64,000 bases of DNA, from the NCBI GenBank assembly GCA_013350335.1, contig CM023540.1:15567828-15631827 (forward strand). Reading direction: 5' to 3'. Within the stretch, counting starts at the first letter, position 1; each line of letters begins with the position of its first letter. This document shows, piece by piece, positions 46,773 to 58,544 of this stretch. The notes under the pieces are model-generated. The model was not told the DNA's origin, ran no database searches, and was given only the letters and a program-made list of their open reading frames with translations. Both the position numbers and the translations under genes were made by a program. The stretch is from Chimonanthus salicifolius (lineage: Eukaryota; Streptophyta; Magnoliopsida; Laurales; Calycanthaceae).

Positions 46773-47839
46773 AATTGGTGAGCATTTTTTGTTAGTCTAT
46801 CTAAAACCATCGTAATCACATCTTTTCATCTTGATTCTAGCAGTCATTGAGAAGGCGTAGCACCTATAATTGCTTATGAGATTGGTTCACATCTTTTATG
46901 TCGTTTGAGAATTGAAGAAGGTTGTGAAAAGGACAAGTTGTAATTTCTCTAGAATTTGAGTATCTCGACAAGGCATTAGCCACTGTATTCTCCCTTCCCG
47001 ACTTCTGAAAAGAATTAATCAAACTTCACAAATTCAAAATTTTGCTCTCAAATTATTTGTATCAAATAAACTTTAATAAAGTTGTTGAAGCCTTTCTAAC
47101 CATAAGCTTTTTCATAAAGTTTTTAATTAAGACATACTTTAGGTTGAATTTGTAGAAATTGATATGTAAAGGATTGGATAAAATTTTGTCCTCACTCCAT
47201 TATAAGCTTATTGTTTTAAATCTTAGATATTGATAAGTATAAATTATTTATTTTTCATAACACATGTAAAAAAAGCTAAAATAATTGAATGCCATATGGT
47301 CCTCTATGCTATCAATATAATTAGGTTGGATGTTATCTATAAAAAATGATAAAACTTTTTTAAAATAAATCAATAAAACAAGATCAAAAGTCTAAGTTAA
47401 AAACTTTAGGTGCTTGCGAGAGGAATGTGTCAAAATAATAGAGCTTATTTTATATCAAAAGAATTAAATGATTAAATAGATTATCATGAGATTATCTAAT
47501 TATTCAAAAGAGAATGAATTAAATTATTTATTTTTTTATTTTTAACATTAAAAATAAACTTTATTAAATAAATATTTTTAATTAAATTACTTAATGTCAA
47601 TACTAATGATATTAATCTAAGTGAGAATTAATTTTTTTTAAAAGTAACACTTAAAAACATTAATTTATTATTAAATGAGTCCCATGTTCGCCCGTATGCT
47701 CAGTCCGTCAGAAGCCTTCGCCGATTAAATAGTACGGTATATCACTGAAAATATCGCGATAAGTTCTCACTTTTCAGATTATAATAATATAATAAATAAT
47801 AAATAATATAATAAAGTAGTCGTCGTCTTATGTGAGAGA

Positions 47840-47930
47840 ATAGAAAAAGAAGAATAAAAAGGGCCCCCGCTTTGGGTTTTTTGTTTTCTCATTTCTTCAT
47901 TCAACAACGAAAGCAATTCGCAGACGACGA
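47840..47930 (+). promoter_or_regulatory. core promoter and leader of the pseudokinase-like gene
   Basis: A weak TATA-like AATAAAAAGG (47854-47863) precedes a GGGCCC box and a CT-rich leader. Two upstream ATGs lie in the leader: 47938 (a three-codon frame ending TAG) and 47934 (out of frame with, and overlapping, the main start). A telomere-box AAACCCTAAACCC occupies 47983-47995. Confidence 0.5.
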
Positions 47931-47998
47931 CGAATGAATGTTTTAGCGTCTTGGGCGTCTACGAAGATCTGCAAATTCCCTCAAACCCTAAACCCTAC

Positions 47999-50900
47999 AT
48001 GGAAGGTATGTTCTTCTTCATCTCTCTTTCACCCTAATCTCTCCCTCTCGTGTGTTCCTAAATTTGAGCTGTTTTTTTCTATTTTTTTTTGGCATTTTAG
48101 GATCTCTTTCTGCAAATTTTCCTTTTCTTCTTAACTGGATATATTGAATCTGTTTTGATTCGAATTTCTCTTGCTTTCATGCTTCGGAACACGAGAATTC
48201 ATTTTGTGGCAAGTTTTTCCTACTCTCTAGATTCTGGTTTTTGTGAAAATTGAGGCTGCATTAAGTGTTATGAAGCATTTCCTTTTTGAGCTAGATATTG
48301 TGAATCCGACCTGGAATTCTAGAATTCGGAGGTTTTTTTTTGGAGGGGGGGGGGGGATTTAATAATTTCTAGATTATCTGACAGCTAAGGAAGAAATTTT
48401 CTCCCGATTTTATTTGAGGAATCTATGGGTGAAGAGCTAGATATTGCGGAGTTATCTGGGAGTCTCTCTTCATTGCTCTTCGCTCTGAGATTTCTTTTTC
48501 TTTTTTGGAGAGTTTGATTTGAATTTGCTTGACTTTTATTATCAGGGATTCAAATTAGATAATATGAATTTATCCAACCTATATTATGGTTTCGCTAGTT
48601 TCTTGTCGAAAATGAATTACTTCATTTAATTGCATAATAATTTGGAATTTTCTCTTACTAGTACTGAGATTGGAAGAGGGGGGGGGGGGGGGGGGGTGTT
48701 GGGGGGGTGCTTGAATATGGGTCAGATTTACAAAAGTTAATTTTGTCAATGGTCGACATCTAATTATACTAATTCTTTTCTTTCACGTTATTTTTAAGAC
48801 TGCATTGATCACGTTCTTTGCTTCTCCAAAAGTAATGACCAGATTTCCCCTTTGGTTCAGATAATAGATTCAGTTCGATATTCTCATTGATTTATACCTC
48901 TCACTAACTACTACCAACAATGACCTATTTAGAAAAACGTCTACCTGCTTAAATCTGTCTCCTAAATTTGTTTTCCATTCATTTTTTTCCCTTTTTTATA
49001 GAAACGTGTTTGATTTTGTTTGAAGTAAAAAAATTCTGATTGGTTCGAATGAGATTCCCTTTCATGCCACATGCGAAGGACATTCTTTAACTTGTCAAAT
49101 TATATGTGCTTTCTTTTTCATTTGAAAATTCATTTGTTTTTTAATTTGATTATTTTCCAACGAGTAGAACTTTAGAAGTTCGTATTGATGTTGAAAATCT
49201 CATGCCCTTTTAGAGTTCTTTGGGTGAAATTCATTGGAATGAGAACATTAGCCATGGTTTTTCTTCTTGTATCTGGACATGCCTGTCAGTTTTTCTATTC
49301 TAGAGAAGTCCAATTGGAAAACCCTTTTTCTTTAATGTTTTGCTTGAGGAGCCATGTGATTTAGGACCTGCGTTCAGTTATTAGGTTCTAGGTAGCTGAT
49401 GAATGGTTTGAAGCTAATTGGTTATCGATTTAAATGAAGGCACCTATGCAGAATAAGTGGTTGAACATCTAATAATGGACTAGTGGGGTTTTGTGTTTTC
49501 ACTCTGTTATCTTTTGGATGATTTGAGGTGCAGTAAACAGGGTAAGTGAAACTATTGTGGTTGCTGACTGACAGCGAGTAGTGGTTTTCAACATATCTTG
49601 TAAAACATGAGGCCAAAAACCTTAAATCAAATCAACAGTAATTATTTTAGAATTAATACGTGAAAGGAAATTCTAAAAAAATGTCAGAATTTTTTCCTTT
49701 GAGCCATCTGCTAGAAAAAAAATTAAAACATGGAAAAGAGCTTGTAGCATGAGTGGTAGATGTTCGTCTAACTACTAAAAGGTTGTGTATATGAGTCATG
49801 TCAACATCTAAAAACAAAAAAAAATGCATCACTTTATCTCTCACTAGCATTGAAGGATTTTTTTTGAGGGAAGGTGTTGATGCTAAAAGAAGTCCTTAAA
49901 GAGCATGTTTTACATGACTTGGGTCTCTAGATGTGTTGATCAACCCTTATCCGATGGAATCCGACTAAGATCTAATAAGATGCATGAAAACATTATGTTG
50001 AATTGGACTTTATATACAATTTGATCAATTGCACGCAAGTGATTAATAGTTCAAGGTGTCTTCAGATGCGATAGATGACATACCTAAGTTCAGGAGATGC
50101 TAGTCAATAAAGAGATAGTTGGTATGATATGTGGGTATAAAAGATACAATGTTGGGTCAACACATGATGTTTATTCCATCACAACTAGGGGACCATATGA
50201 AAGATCCTTGAATTGCCTTTTTTTTTTTTTGAATGATCCTAGAATTACCTTCTTAATGCATGGATCAAAGGATATAGGGTGTGTGCCCATCTACTTTACT
50301 GAAATGATTGCTTGGTGCCATTTTGAAGGCCCTTAAGTTTGCTTCTGATACAACTTTTGGACAAAAAAATATATGGTCAAAATACCATAAATTCTTAGAT
50401 CAGACTATTGTCCACTTTGTGATCATGTGGGGCCACTTCTTGGTCTAAAAGTACCCAAGCTTGGCACCATTGTTTAGGCCAATGAATTCACTTTCCACCT
50501 CGAGAAATGAGGTCAAATTGAGTTGGGATGAAAAAGGCTACAAAGGTGCTAGAAGAAACTATAAAAAGAGAAGGAAAAATAAATGTAATAATGCACCCAC
50601 CCCTATTTCCAATGTTTATTTGGGGCCTTTACAAGGTCTATCAGTATCTCCTCTTGTGGAGGCTTTTTGAACCTTTGGCCGTCATTTATTGATTTTTTGA
50701 AGCAAGCAAATTGGAGGGACACTTGGGAAACTTGAGAAACCTGGAAGTAGGTTTTTTTTTAAACCTTGAAAGGGCTATATTGTGTTCTGGGTCTCTACCC
50801 CAAAGGCACTTAATAGAGGATTTTTGTCCTTTTTGAGGATTACACCTCACTTATACTTCCTACAAGAGGTGGTTTGAAGAAGTCTTGGATTTTTCTTTGG

Positions 50901-53900
50901 GATTCTTTTTGTCAATGAAGGATTTCTATTATTGAGACACAAAAACTTGATGAAAATTTAGTTTTCTTGAGTGGACAAAGGAATTTCTAGGTTCGTTGTT
51001 CTGAGAAAGCTCTAGAAGCCCTCCATCTTTCTTGCATTCTACTTTAGTGGAAAGAAGTTCTCCTCTTTGAGGTATTCTGGTCTAGAACTCTCATGCATCA
51101 CTGTCAATTTTGTTTTGGAAACCGTTTCAGTTTCCTTTGAAAGGGAATGTTTCAGCACTTTGGTCGTTTTGGCATTCCATTTTGGAAAGGACACTAGGAT
51201 AAATTCGAAAAAATAAAAAATTATATAAAAAGGAAAATTTGAAAGTGGAAAACTAAAATAATTAATAGAAATAGAAAAATAATAAAATAGTAAATTATAC
51301 TAAAATCATGGAATTGGAAAAAGTAAATTACCATTTATCAATGAACTAAGAAGAAGTGCTTAAATTAAGAAGAAGAAGAAGAAGAAGAAAAATAATTATA
51401 TTTGTTTGGTTGAAATGCAAAACACTTTTTTTGGTGAAAGCAGACTTGTTTTGTCTGTTTCAACTGGAACCACTGAAATGTAGCAAAATGGCTTGAAATA
51501 GAGACTGAAAAATTTGCCGAAACAAAATTAGTTACTATTCTCTCGTGCAAAAATTTATGATGAAAAAGTGTTGTGATGTTTGGGCGTGAAAAATGTAAAC
51601 TGCTCATTTTCTGAAATGTGTGATCAATATTTAACCAGTATGATTTTATAATTTTATCAGGGTTCTGCTCCTTTTCTACCCCTGCAAAAGGTTCTCTTTT
51701 TTTCTTTTTCTTTTTTGAAAACAAAGGTGTCCAGGTCTCTTAGAGCACCTGGCTAATCCTTGGGGCATGTGCAAACCTCCCTATCCACACACACTGGATA
51801 ACACTATGGAGGTGGCCCTTTTGTGTTGCAAATTTGTTTTTCTTTTTTATATTTTTTTTGTTTGTCTTTTGTCATGTTGCTGACCTGATGATTTTGCTTT
51901 ATTAATTTCAGTCTGTTTAGTAACTCGAGCCATTCTTTTGCAATTGGGGGAGGGAACTATAGTGCATGCCTTCAATAAATATGGATACATAGACTAGTTA
52001 TTAGATTCTTTTTGGTCTTTACAAATTGATACATCCAGAAAGCTTATGCATGAATAATACTAAATGTTTACAGGGGAATCTCCTGATCGGGCATCAGCAG
52101 GATCTGGGGCCAAAAGATCTAGTGTATCATCAGGTAGTAGGCCCCATGTTTCCTCATCTCCTAGTCGTAAAGACTTCTTCAAGAAATTTGAGGACTGTGA
52201 ACTTTTGACAGCAAAACTTGAAAATTGGTTTTCAGAAATATCAGAAAACTCAACATATAAAAAACCAGCATTTGATGTTCCCTTTGAGTTAACAGAGCTC
52301 CAAAAATTTGATTATGCATTGGAAGGAGTCACTTTTCAACAGCTGGTTCGAATGCCTAGTGCTGTATATGCATCAACCTCGAATGCTGTCGAGGCCACTG
52401 CTTTCCTAGCCATTGAAGATTTCCTGTTTGCTGGAGTTAAGGGCTTGTGGGAGACATTTTGGGGCCATGAAGAGTCTATGCCTTTCTCAGTTTCCTGTCT
52501 ACATAATCAGAATGGAATTTCAAAATTCTACCCTGCTGAGAAGGCAATTGCAGGTGGGAAGCTTGGAGGGCTTTGTGCTGCTGCCATAATGCTGAAAAAG
52601 AACGGCCGTGCACATGGAAAATGGGACCAGATCCTTGAATTAGCACTGTTGAGGCCTGATGTTGGCAGTCTCTCAATGGAGGGTGATCGAAAGCCTTCTC
52701 TTTCTGTTCTTGGTGAAGCTCTATTTTTTGCTGTTCGTATACTATTGTCTAGGAGCCTCAGCAGATCTAATGTCCTTCATAATCCCAACTGTGTTTTTGT
52801 GCTTCTTGTTGATTCTCAGTATGGTGGTGTGGTAAAAGTTGAAGGAGATGTGAGTAAAATGGACCTTGATTTGAATAACATTTATGAATGTGCGGCTGAA
52901 TGGATAAAAGATCATTCACAAATTACAGTCTCGTCCATTGATCGGATCTGGAACAAGCTAGGAAATGCCAATTGGGGAGACATTGGAGCTCTACAGGTAC
53001 TTATGGCAACCTTTCATTGTATCATCCAATGCTCCGGAATGCCGAAGCTTACAATTGAAGATTTAGCTTCTGACCATAGCATCCATCTTAAAAGTAGAAG
53101 AACTGAGAGGCAGTTGGTAAACACTCAAGTTAATGGAAATGGGTTGTTCCGGTTCCAGCAGCGCAGTCATTCACCTGAAATCGTTGAAGTTCAAGAAGAG
53201 TCCATAAAAATCGAGTCAGAGAGGATGAAGCTAGATGTAGGATCGGTTTTGTGTCTTGAGGATTCAAATCAGCAAAAGGGTTTTCAGATTAATGAAGTTC
53301 TAAGTGATGGTGAGTTTTTGATTTACAATGCAACATCAGTAGAAGAACCAGGAAAGCCTCTGATGTTGTATCTTGGTTCTCATCCTTCACATCTGGAACC
53401 AGCATGGGAAAATATGAGTTTATGGTATCAGGTACAGAGGCAGACTAAGATATTGACTTTGATGAAACAGAGAGGTGTGTCAAGAAAGCATCTTCCTCAG
53501 TTAGTGGCGTCAGGCAGGATAATTCACCCTGGACAGTGCCACAAGCCTAGCTCTGGCAGCAACTGCGACCATCCATGGTGTGGGACCCCAATCCTTGTTA
53601 CTTATCCAGTGGGTGAAACAGTTGCTGATATGGTGAGAAATGGCCGATTTGGGTTAGATGAGGCACTCAAGTGCTGCCATGATTGCTTGTCTGCCATATC
53701 TGCTGCAGCATCTGCTGGAATCCGGCACAGTGATATCTGTCCTGAGAATGTGATTTGTGTCAGCTCTGGTGTTAGGCATCCCTATTATGTCCTTATTGGA
53801 TGGGGGCATGCTGTTATTGAAGATAAGGATCGTCCTGCCATGAATCTTCTTTTCTCATCAACCTATGCCCTTCAGGAAGGGAAACTTTGCTCTGCTTCAG

Positions 53901-54181
53901 ATGCTGAGAGCCTTATCTATTTACTATATTTTTTGTCAGGTGGGGATTTTCCAGATTTTGATTCAGTCGAGGGGACCTTGCAGTGGAGGGAAATATCATG
54001 GTCAAAAAGGATAATTCAACAGAAACTTGGGGATATCTCAGCTGTGCTAAAAGCCTTTGCTGATTATGTGGACAGCCTTTGTGGGACACCGTATTTGATG
54101 GACTATGAGATATGGTTGAGAAGGTTGAGGAAGACTATGCATGGCGATGATCTTGGGAAAGAAATTGATACTTCATGTTAG
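47999..54181 (+). CDS. kinase-fold-like (pseudokinase) plant protein, 704 aa
   Basis: Coding exons are 47999-48005 and 52074-54181. Exon 1 holds only ATGGAAG before a consensus donor (GTATGT). The 4.07-kb intron ends TTTACAG at 52073, and splicing restores MEGESPDRAS. The protein has a Ser-rich N-terminus (residues 5-35), then a long plant-specific region (FFKKFEDCELLTAKLENWF ...) without a known fold. From about residue 420 a C-terminal part looks like a protein-kinase fold: HSDICPEN at 554-561 aligns with the catalytic loop HRDLKPEN, but Lys is Cys. IGWGHAV at 577-583 stands where DFG is expected and lacks the metal-binding Asp. It is therefore probably catalytically dead. It resembles a conserved, uncharacterised plant 'protein kinase superfamily' family. 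The long exon is fully open, so the gene is likely functional. Confidence 0.85.
48345..48707. repeat. poly-G tracts in the intron
   Basis: Runs of 12 G (48345-48356), 19 G (48678-48696) and 7 G (48701-48707) on the transcribed sense strand. They could form G-quadruplexes or be length errors in assembly. Confidence 0.85.
49733..49825 (+). mobile_element. short tRNA-like SINE remnant
   Basis: TAGCATGAGTGGTAGATG resembles an A box. GGTTGTGTATATGAGTCATG resembles an expanded B box. A9 with interruptions forms the tail. It lies inside the 4.07-kb intron of the pseudokinase-like gene. Confidence 0.45.
51713..51830 (-). mobile_element. 5'-truncated SINE (family 2)
   Basis: Matches the body of 59181-59371 (TCTTAGAGCACCTG.CTAATCCTTGG, TGTGCAAACCTCCCTATCCAC) but lacks the tRNA-like head. 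This is the usual 5' truncation. It lies near the 3' end of the intron. Confidence 0.6.
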
Positions 54182-55490
54182 ATCAGTGACGTTGAAGTGC
54201 ATGGAACATCATGTAGCTTTATATTAATGGGCTCATTGCTCGCTTTCTCTTGCAGTGTCTTGTAGTTACTATTTGAAGATTGACATATTTAAGTTGGCAG
54301 TGGGCTGGCTGATTTTTTTGAGAATTGTTTAAATCGATACCAAGGAGATATACGATTTCAGCAGCCCTGTGGTGAGTACAAGATCTTAATTTTTTTCCTG
54401 TTTCTTTTTCCACCTGGATCACTCATGATTTTATAGAGTTTTGTGAACCATCTGTTATGAGATCGACAAACTTAGGTCCATAGGGCATCTGAGACATGCA
54501 ACATTATCTAGCATGGTCATGTCTTAAGTTTTTGAAGCATCTGGCGCCATAATATGGTTTATTGAAATGCTTGTGGGATTCCTTTGAAGAATTGTTGGCT
54601 GGGTGGGTCTTATATTTGAATTGTCAGGATCGGCACTGAAGCTGATTATATTTTTGAGGTCCTCCAGAGCATGTGGAAGATCTCTAATCCTCCAGTCTGA
54701 GATGGCTACTTGGATAATACCATGCAATGTTCATCCGATTCTTTTGAACCATCTCCAGAGAATTCAGGATGGTCTTTGTCCTCAGGAGCTGAAATACTGC
54801 TGCATCCCAAGATTGAAGTGAGCTGTTCCTTTCGTTATAATTGCTATCATTGTCATTATTCTTTGTATAGTTGTGAGCTGTTCTCTCTTATGGGTATCAG
54901 TTGTTTTGAGTTGTTCATGGGTTCGTGTATCAACATTCTGTAAATGGTTTTTATTGTTTAGTGCTTCTGGCCTTCCATTTATTTTGTTCAGACTTGCTCT
55001 TTCCATCCTTTTAAAGGTCATTGCCAGTATATATCTTGGAAACTTTTTTCCCTTTCAGGTTGGACGAAGATTATTTACTTGACTTGTATGAGTACTTATT
55101 TTTGAAAAAGCGACTGTTTAATCTTTCAAGTCAACTTTTAGTGCTAGTTTCTATGCACTGTAATCTGAAGAAATCTCTGTTAGCTTCAGAAAATAGTTCC
55201 AGGGGTTTGTGTGTTTTAAGCCATCTTCTCTAACTAGAGAAATATGTGGGTTTTGGTTAAAGGATCTAGGTTTGAGCGTTTGAGCTGCTTTTCTGGCACA
55301 AACATTTTGGAATATATGGTGAGATTTCTTGCTCATGCCATTACCTGATTATTATTATTTTTTGGGATTTATTTTTATTTCATATCATCACTAACGGGCT
55401 TTGTCTAATGTACAATGTCCCTAGATGTTGGTCACATACACCTATGGCTTTGTTCTATAGTAAAGCTGAAATCCCGTTGCTAGAATAATA
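54182..55490. other. 3' flank / untranslated region of the pseudokinase-like gene
   Basis: No further coding exon is supported. CAGCCCTGTG|GTGAGTACAAG near 54370 looks like a splice donor, so the 3' untranslated region may be spliced. The poly-A site cannot be fixed by eye. Confidence 0.4.
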
Positions 55491-57300
55491 CAAGACTTAG
55501 AGGGGCGTGAATAGGTCTGATTTTGAATTTTGATCCCTTTTTAAAATTCCTTGATTAAAAGCACACAAATGTGTGATGTATGATATGATCCAATTTATTG
55601 CCTTTTCTATTAAATATCATTAATAAACTGTAGCCGATCCAATGTGTGTGCAAGTGACAGATAATCAAACCACAATGTATGCACAGAGATTTATAGTGGT
55701 TCGATTTTCAATCAACGTACGTCCACTGTTAGACTTCCTAACTCTAGTGTCGTCCTAATATACTATGAATGGGTTTCACACCCAGATAGTACAACCTAGT
55801 TTTTTTTAATAGAGGTTCGACCCTAATGGTCTAGTCCTTGACGCATATTTTTTTGGGTGGTTCGAACACAGTGTTCTAGTCCACCTTACAATTGATTTAA
55901 ATAAAAAGAATAAGAGGAACACTTGCCTTGGGCTTTAACAAGTCTTCAAAGAGTGTGTTCTTCGTTGTTGACGTCTCTATGCCTCTTTTTTCTAATCAGG
56001 TCCATCATTTTGAGTATTGGCACAGCAGAACATCGGTGCTAGGACAGGGGTATGACTGGTTTTTGGTCCTAGAAAAAACATCTTCATCTTCATCACCAAC
56101 CAAGTATTGAATACTTAACCATTTCCTTGTTAAAGGACGATAAAGATGGAGAGATAATGGATGGGAAAAGGCCTATGGTTACTGTTTTCAGATTTCCAAT
56201 GTTCAGTTCTCTAATTTGAATTAAGCAGAGGCCTCCAGGTTTCTTTTGAGGCCTCGAGCCTGCATTTGGAAATACAACTCACTGGATTTTCTTATTTCAA
56301 ACATTAATTCTAATGATATTTAGTCAAAGATCAGCTCACCAACTACCAAATCATGAGATGGCAAAATGATTTTTCAATAATCTTTTAAGATCATGAGGAG
56401 CCTCTAGAAGATTCTTAGATTTTGTACATGATTGCTTACCTTGATAGATATTATCTCATAATATCGAATTATGAGGTGGCAAAATATTTTCAATAATATT
56501 ATAAGGAGCCTTTCCAAATATGTATAAGATTGCCACCCACAATGTTTAGTTTTTTCAAAAGATTTATTCATAAATATGAGATGGCAAATTGATCTCATCA
56601 AATCCATAGGAGCCTTCTAGGATCTCCATATTTCCACAAGGTTTCCAATCACGATACGACTTGAGATTTTTTAAAATCATGAGGAGCCTATCACCCTTTC
56701 CAGATTTTTCTTACCATATCTTGTGACTTTTTTTATCAAAAGACAAATAGCCTTGAAATTACACGCTGAAATCTAGTTGTCATGATTTTTGCTCAGATAT
56801 GGTCAGTCTTGAGGCCTCGACAAAAGGCTTCGAGGCTGAGAACCAAACATTTTTTCAGTTTTCCAATTTATTAACCATCGACTTCTAAGGTGTTTAGGCT
56901 TGACCTAAAGTCCACTATGGTCCACTTATCTGTGTGTCAATCACGTGTTCGGTGTAGATTCTTCAATGCATAATAGATCTTTTGACATCTTCACATTCTT
57001 CTAAGGCAAGGTCCAAGTGAGTCATGTAATTGATAATATGGGTGAATCGGACAAGTCGGGCCACTAACAAAAGCCTCTGTAATGTATTACTTTATAAAGT
57101 TATAATATGTCTAAAATAATACCGACAGTCGGTCCCAACCTCGGGCCTATACAAAATGTAATAAATCTCTCTTAGTGCTCAATACATTCAAAATAAAAAA
57201 TGTATTGTCCCCAACCATTTTGTAAAGTAATATTCTATACTTTCATAATATAAAATTACTGCAAAAGTGACTAAGGACCTTACAAACACGACCGTAGGAT
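55491..57300. repeat. unclassified dispersed repeat with three ~110-bp units
   Basis: It opens TTAGAGGGGCGTGAATAGG, a phrase I associate with plant retroelement sequence. Between 56350 and 56620 three diverged units share ATGAGATGGCAAA and AGGAGCCT (about 56354, 56467 and 56575). No coding region or terminal repeats were recognised. 57300-58540 likewise shows no gene. Confidence 0.4.
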
Positions 57301-58544
57301 GATTTGTTTACAGATCTGGCCGAAGTGGTAGGGTTTCTTGGTGGTCTTGAGGGTTGCACACACAGGTTCCAATGAGGTCAATGGGCAACAATTTGGCTTT
57401 TAGGCAAAAATGGTCAATGGAGTAGAAAGAGAAGGAAGACAAAACGATTTCAACTGAAAAGACTTTTTACAATTTTTGAGAGTTTGAGTTTTTTTTAAAG
57501 GAATATAGAATATCAATTTGTTACACTCTCTAATTAAATAACAAATTATAGAGGTTTTATTGTACATGGTTGAATGCAGCAATTGCAATATGCCTCGCAG
57601 CTTTAATTCCATGTATCATCTGCATTGGGATGGGAGATTTTTCTTTAGTGGGTTCTCCGAAGCAGGGATCTTTTCCATCTTCATTTGGGGGAGGGGCAGG
57701 GGGGCAGCAGCACTGAATATTCGTAAGAAAAATCTTAAAGAAATTGTTAATTTGGCATTTCTTGATTTACGTTGGGAACTCGTTTGCTAGTTCATATTAT
57801 GGTGTTTAGCTCATTTTAGCAATCCATAAATTGTTGTTATATTGATCTGAATGTTCCATTAGTCTCTGATTGAATGTAGTGAAGCTAAGATATAAACTTA
57901 CACTTCAAAATTCAAACCCTCGCATCAGTATTACTTGATTTCTAGAGACGGAGGATTGCTTTTTATTTGTGATCACTGGTGAGGCAAAGGTCTTAGCTCC
58001 GATTTGTGACACTTACCTGCTGCTTCCTTTAGAAATTCAGATTTATTTTTATCTTCTTTTATCTCTTCTTCTTCCTGCCAAAGCTACATGTGTTTCTACC
58101 CTTCTCAGTCTCATTGAAGACTCGGATCCCTAATTTTGCCGGATCATTTGCCATTGAGCATCGCTCACGGATCAAACTTGGTGAATCTGAGATGAAATAT
58201 TGTTGTCAGATCTGGGCATTATCAATGTTCTTGAATCTTGGTCCCATTTCTGGTACATGAATGTTCATAATAGAAACCATATTCTAATGAACCATGCTTT
58301 CTTCAATGCATAGAGAGCAAAGAACATCAATTAATGGTGAGAAATGGGTTGTAGATGTTGCGATAAGAAGCCAACTATGGATAGATATATAATGGGGCGA
58401 AAGTTTACAAAAGAGGAGCAGTGGACTAATTGCACATTTGAATATTTCCATCATTACAGTAGAGTGCAAATGTCATAAGGTTCAGTTTAATCGACTGATG
58501 AGAAGTTGAAGACAAATCAATTTATATTTCATGATTGAATTGAT

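Noticed and set aside
57560..57790. 76-codon plus-strand frame
   Set aside because: No family resemblance, no splice or promoter context; likely chance.
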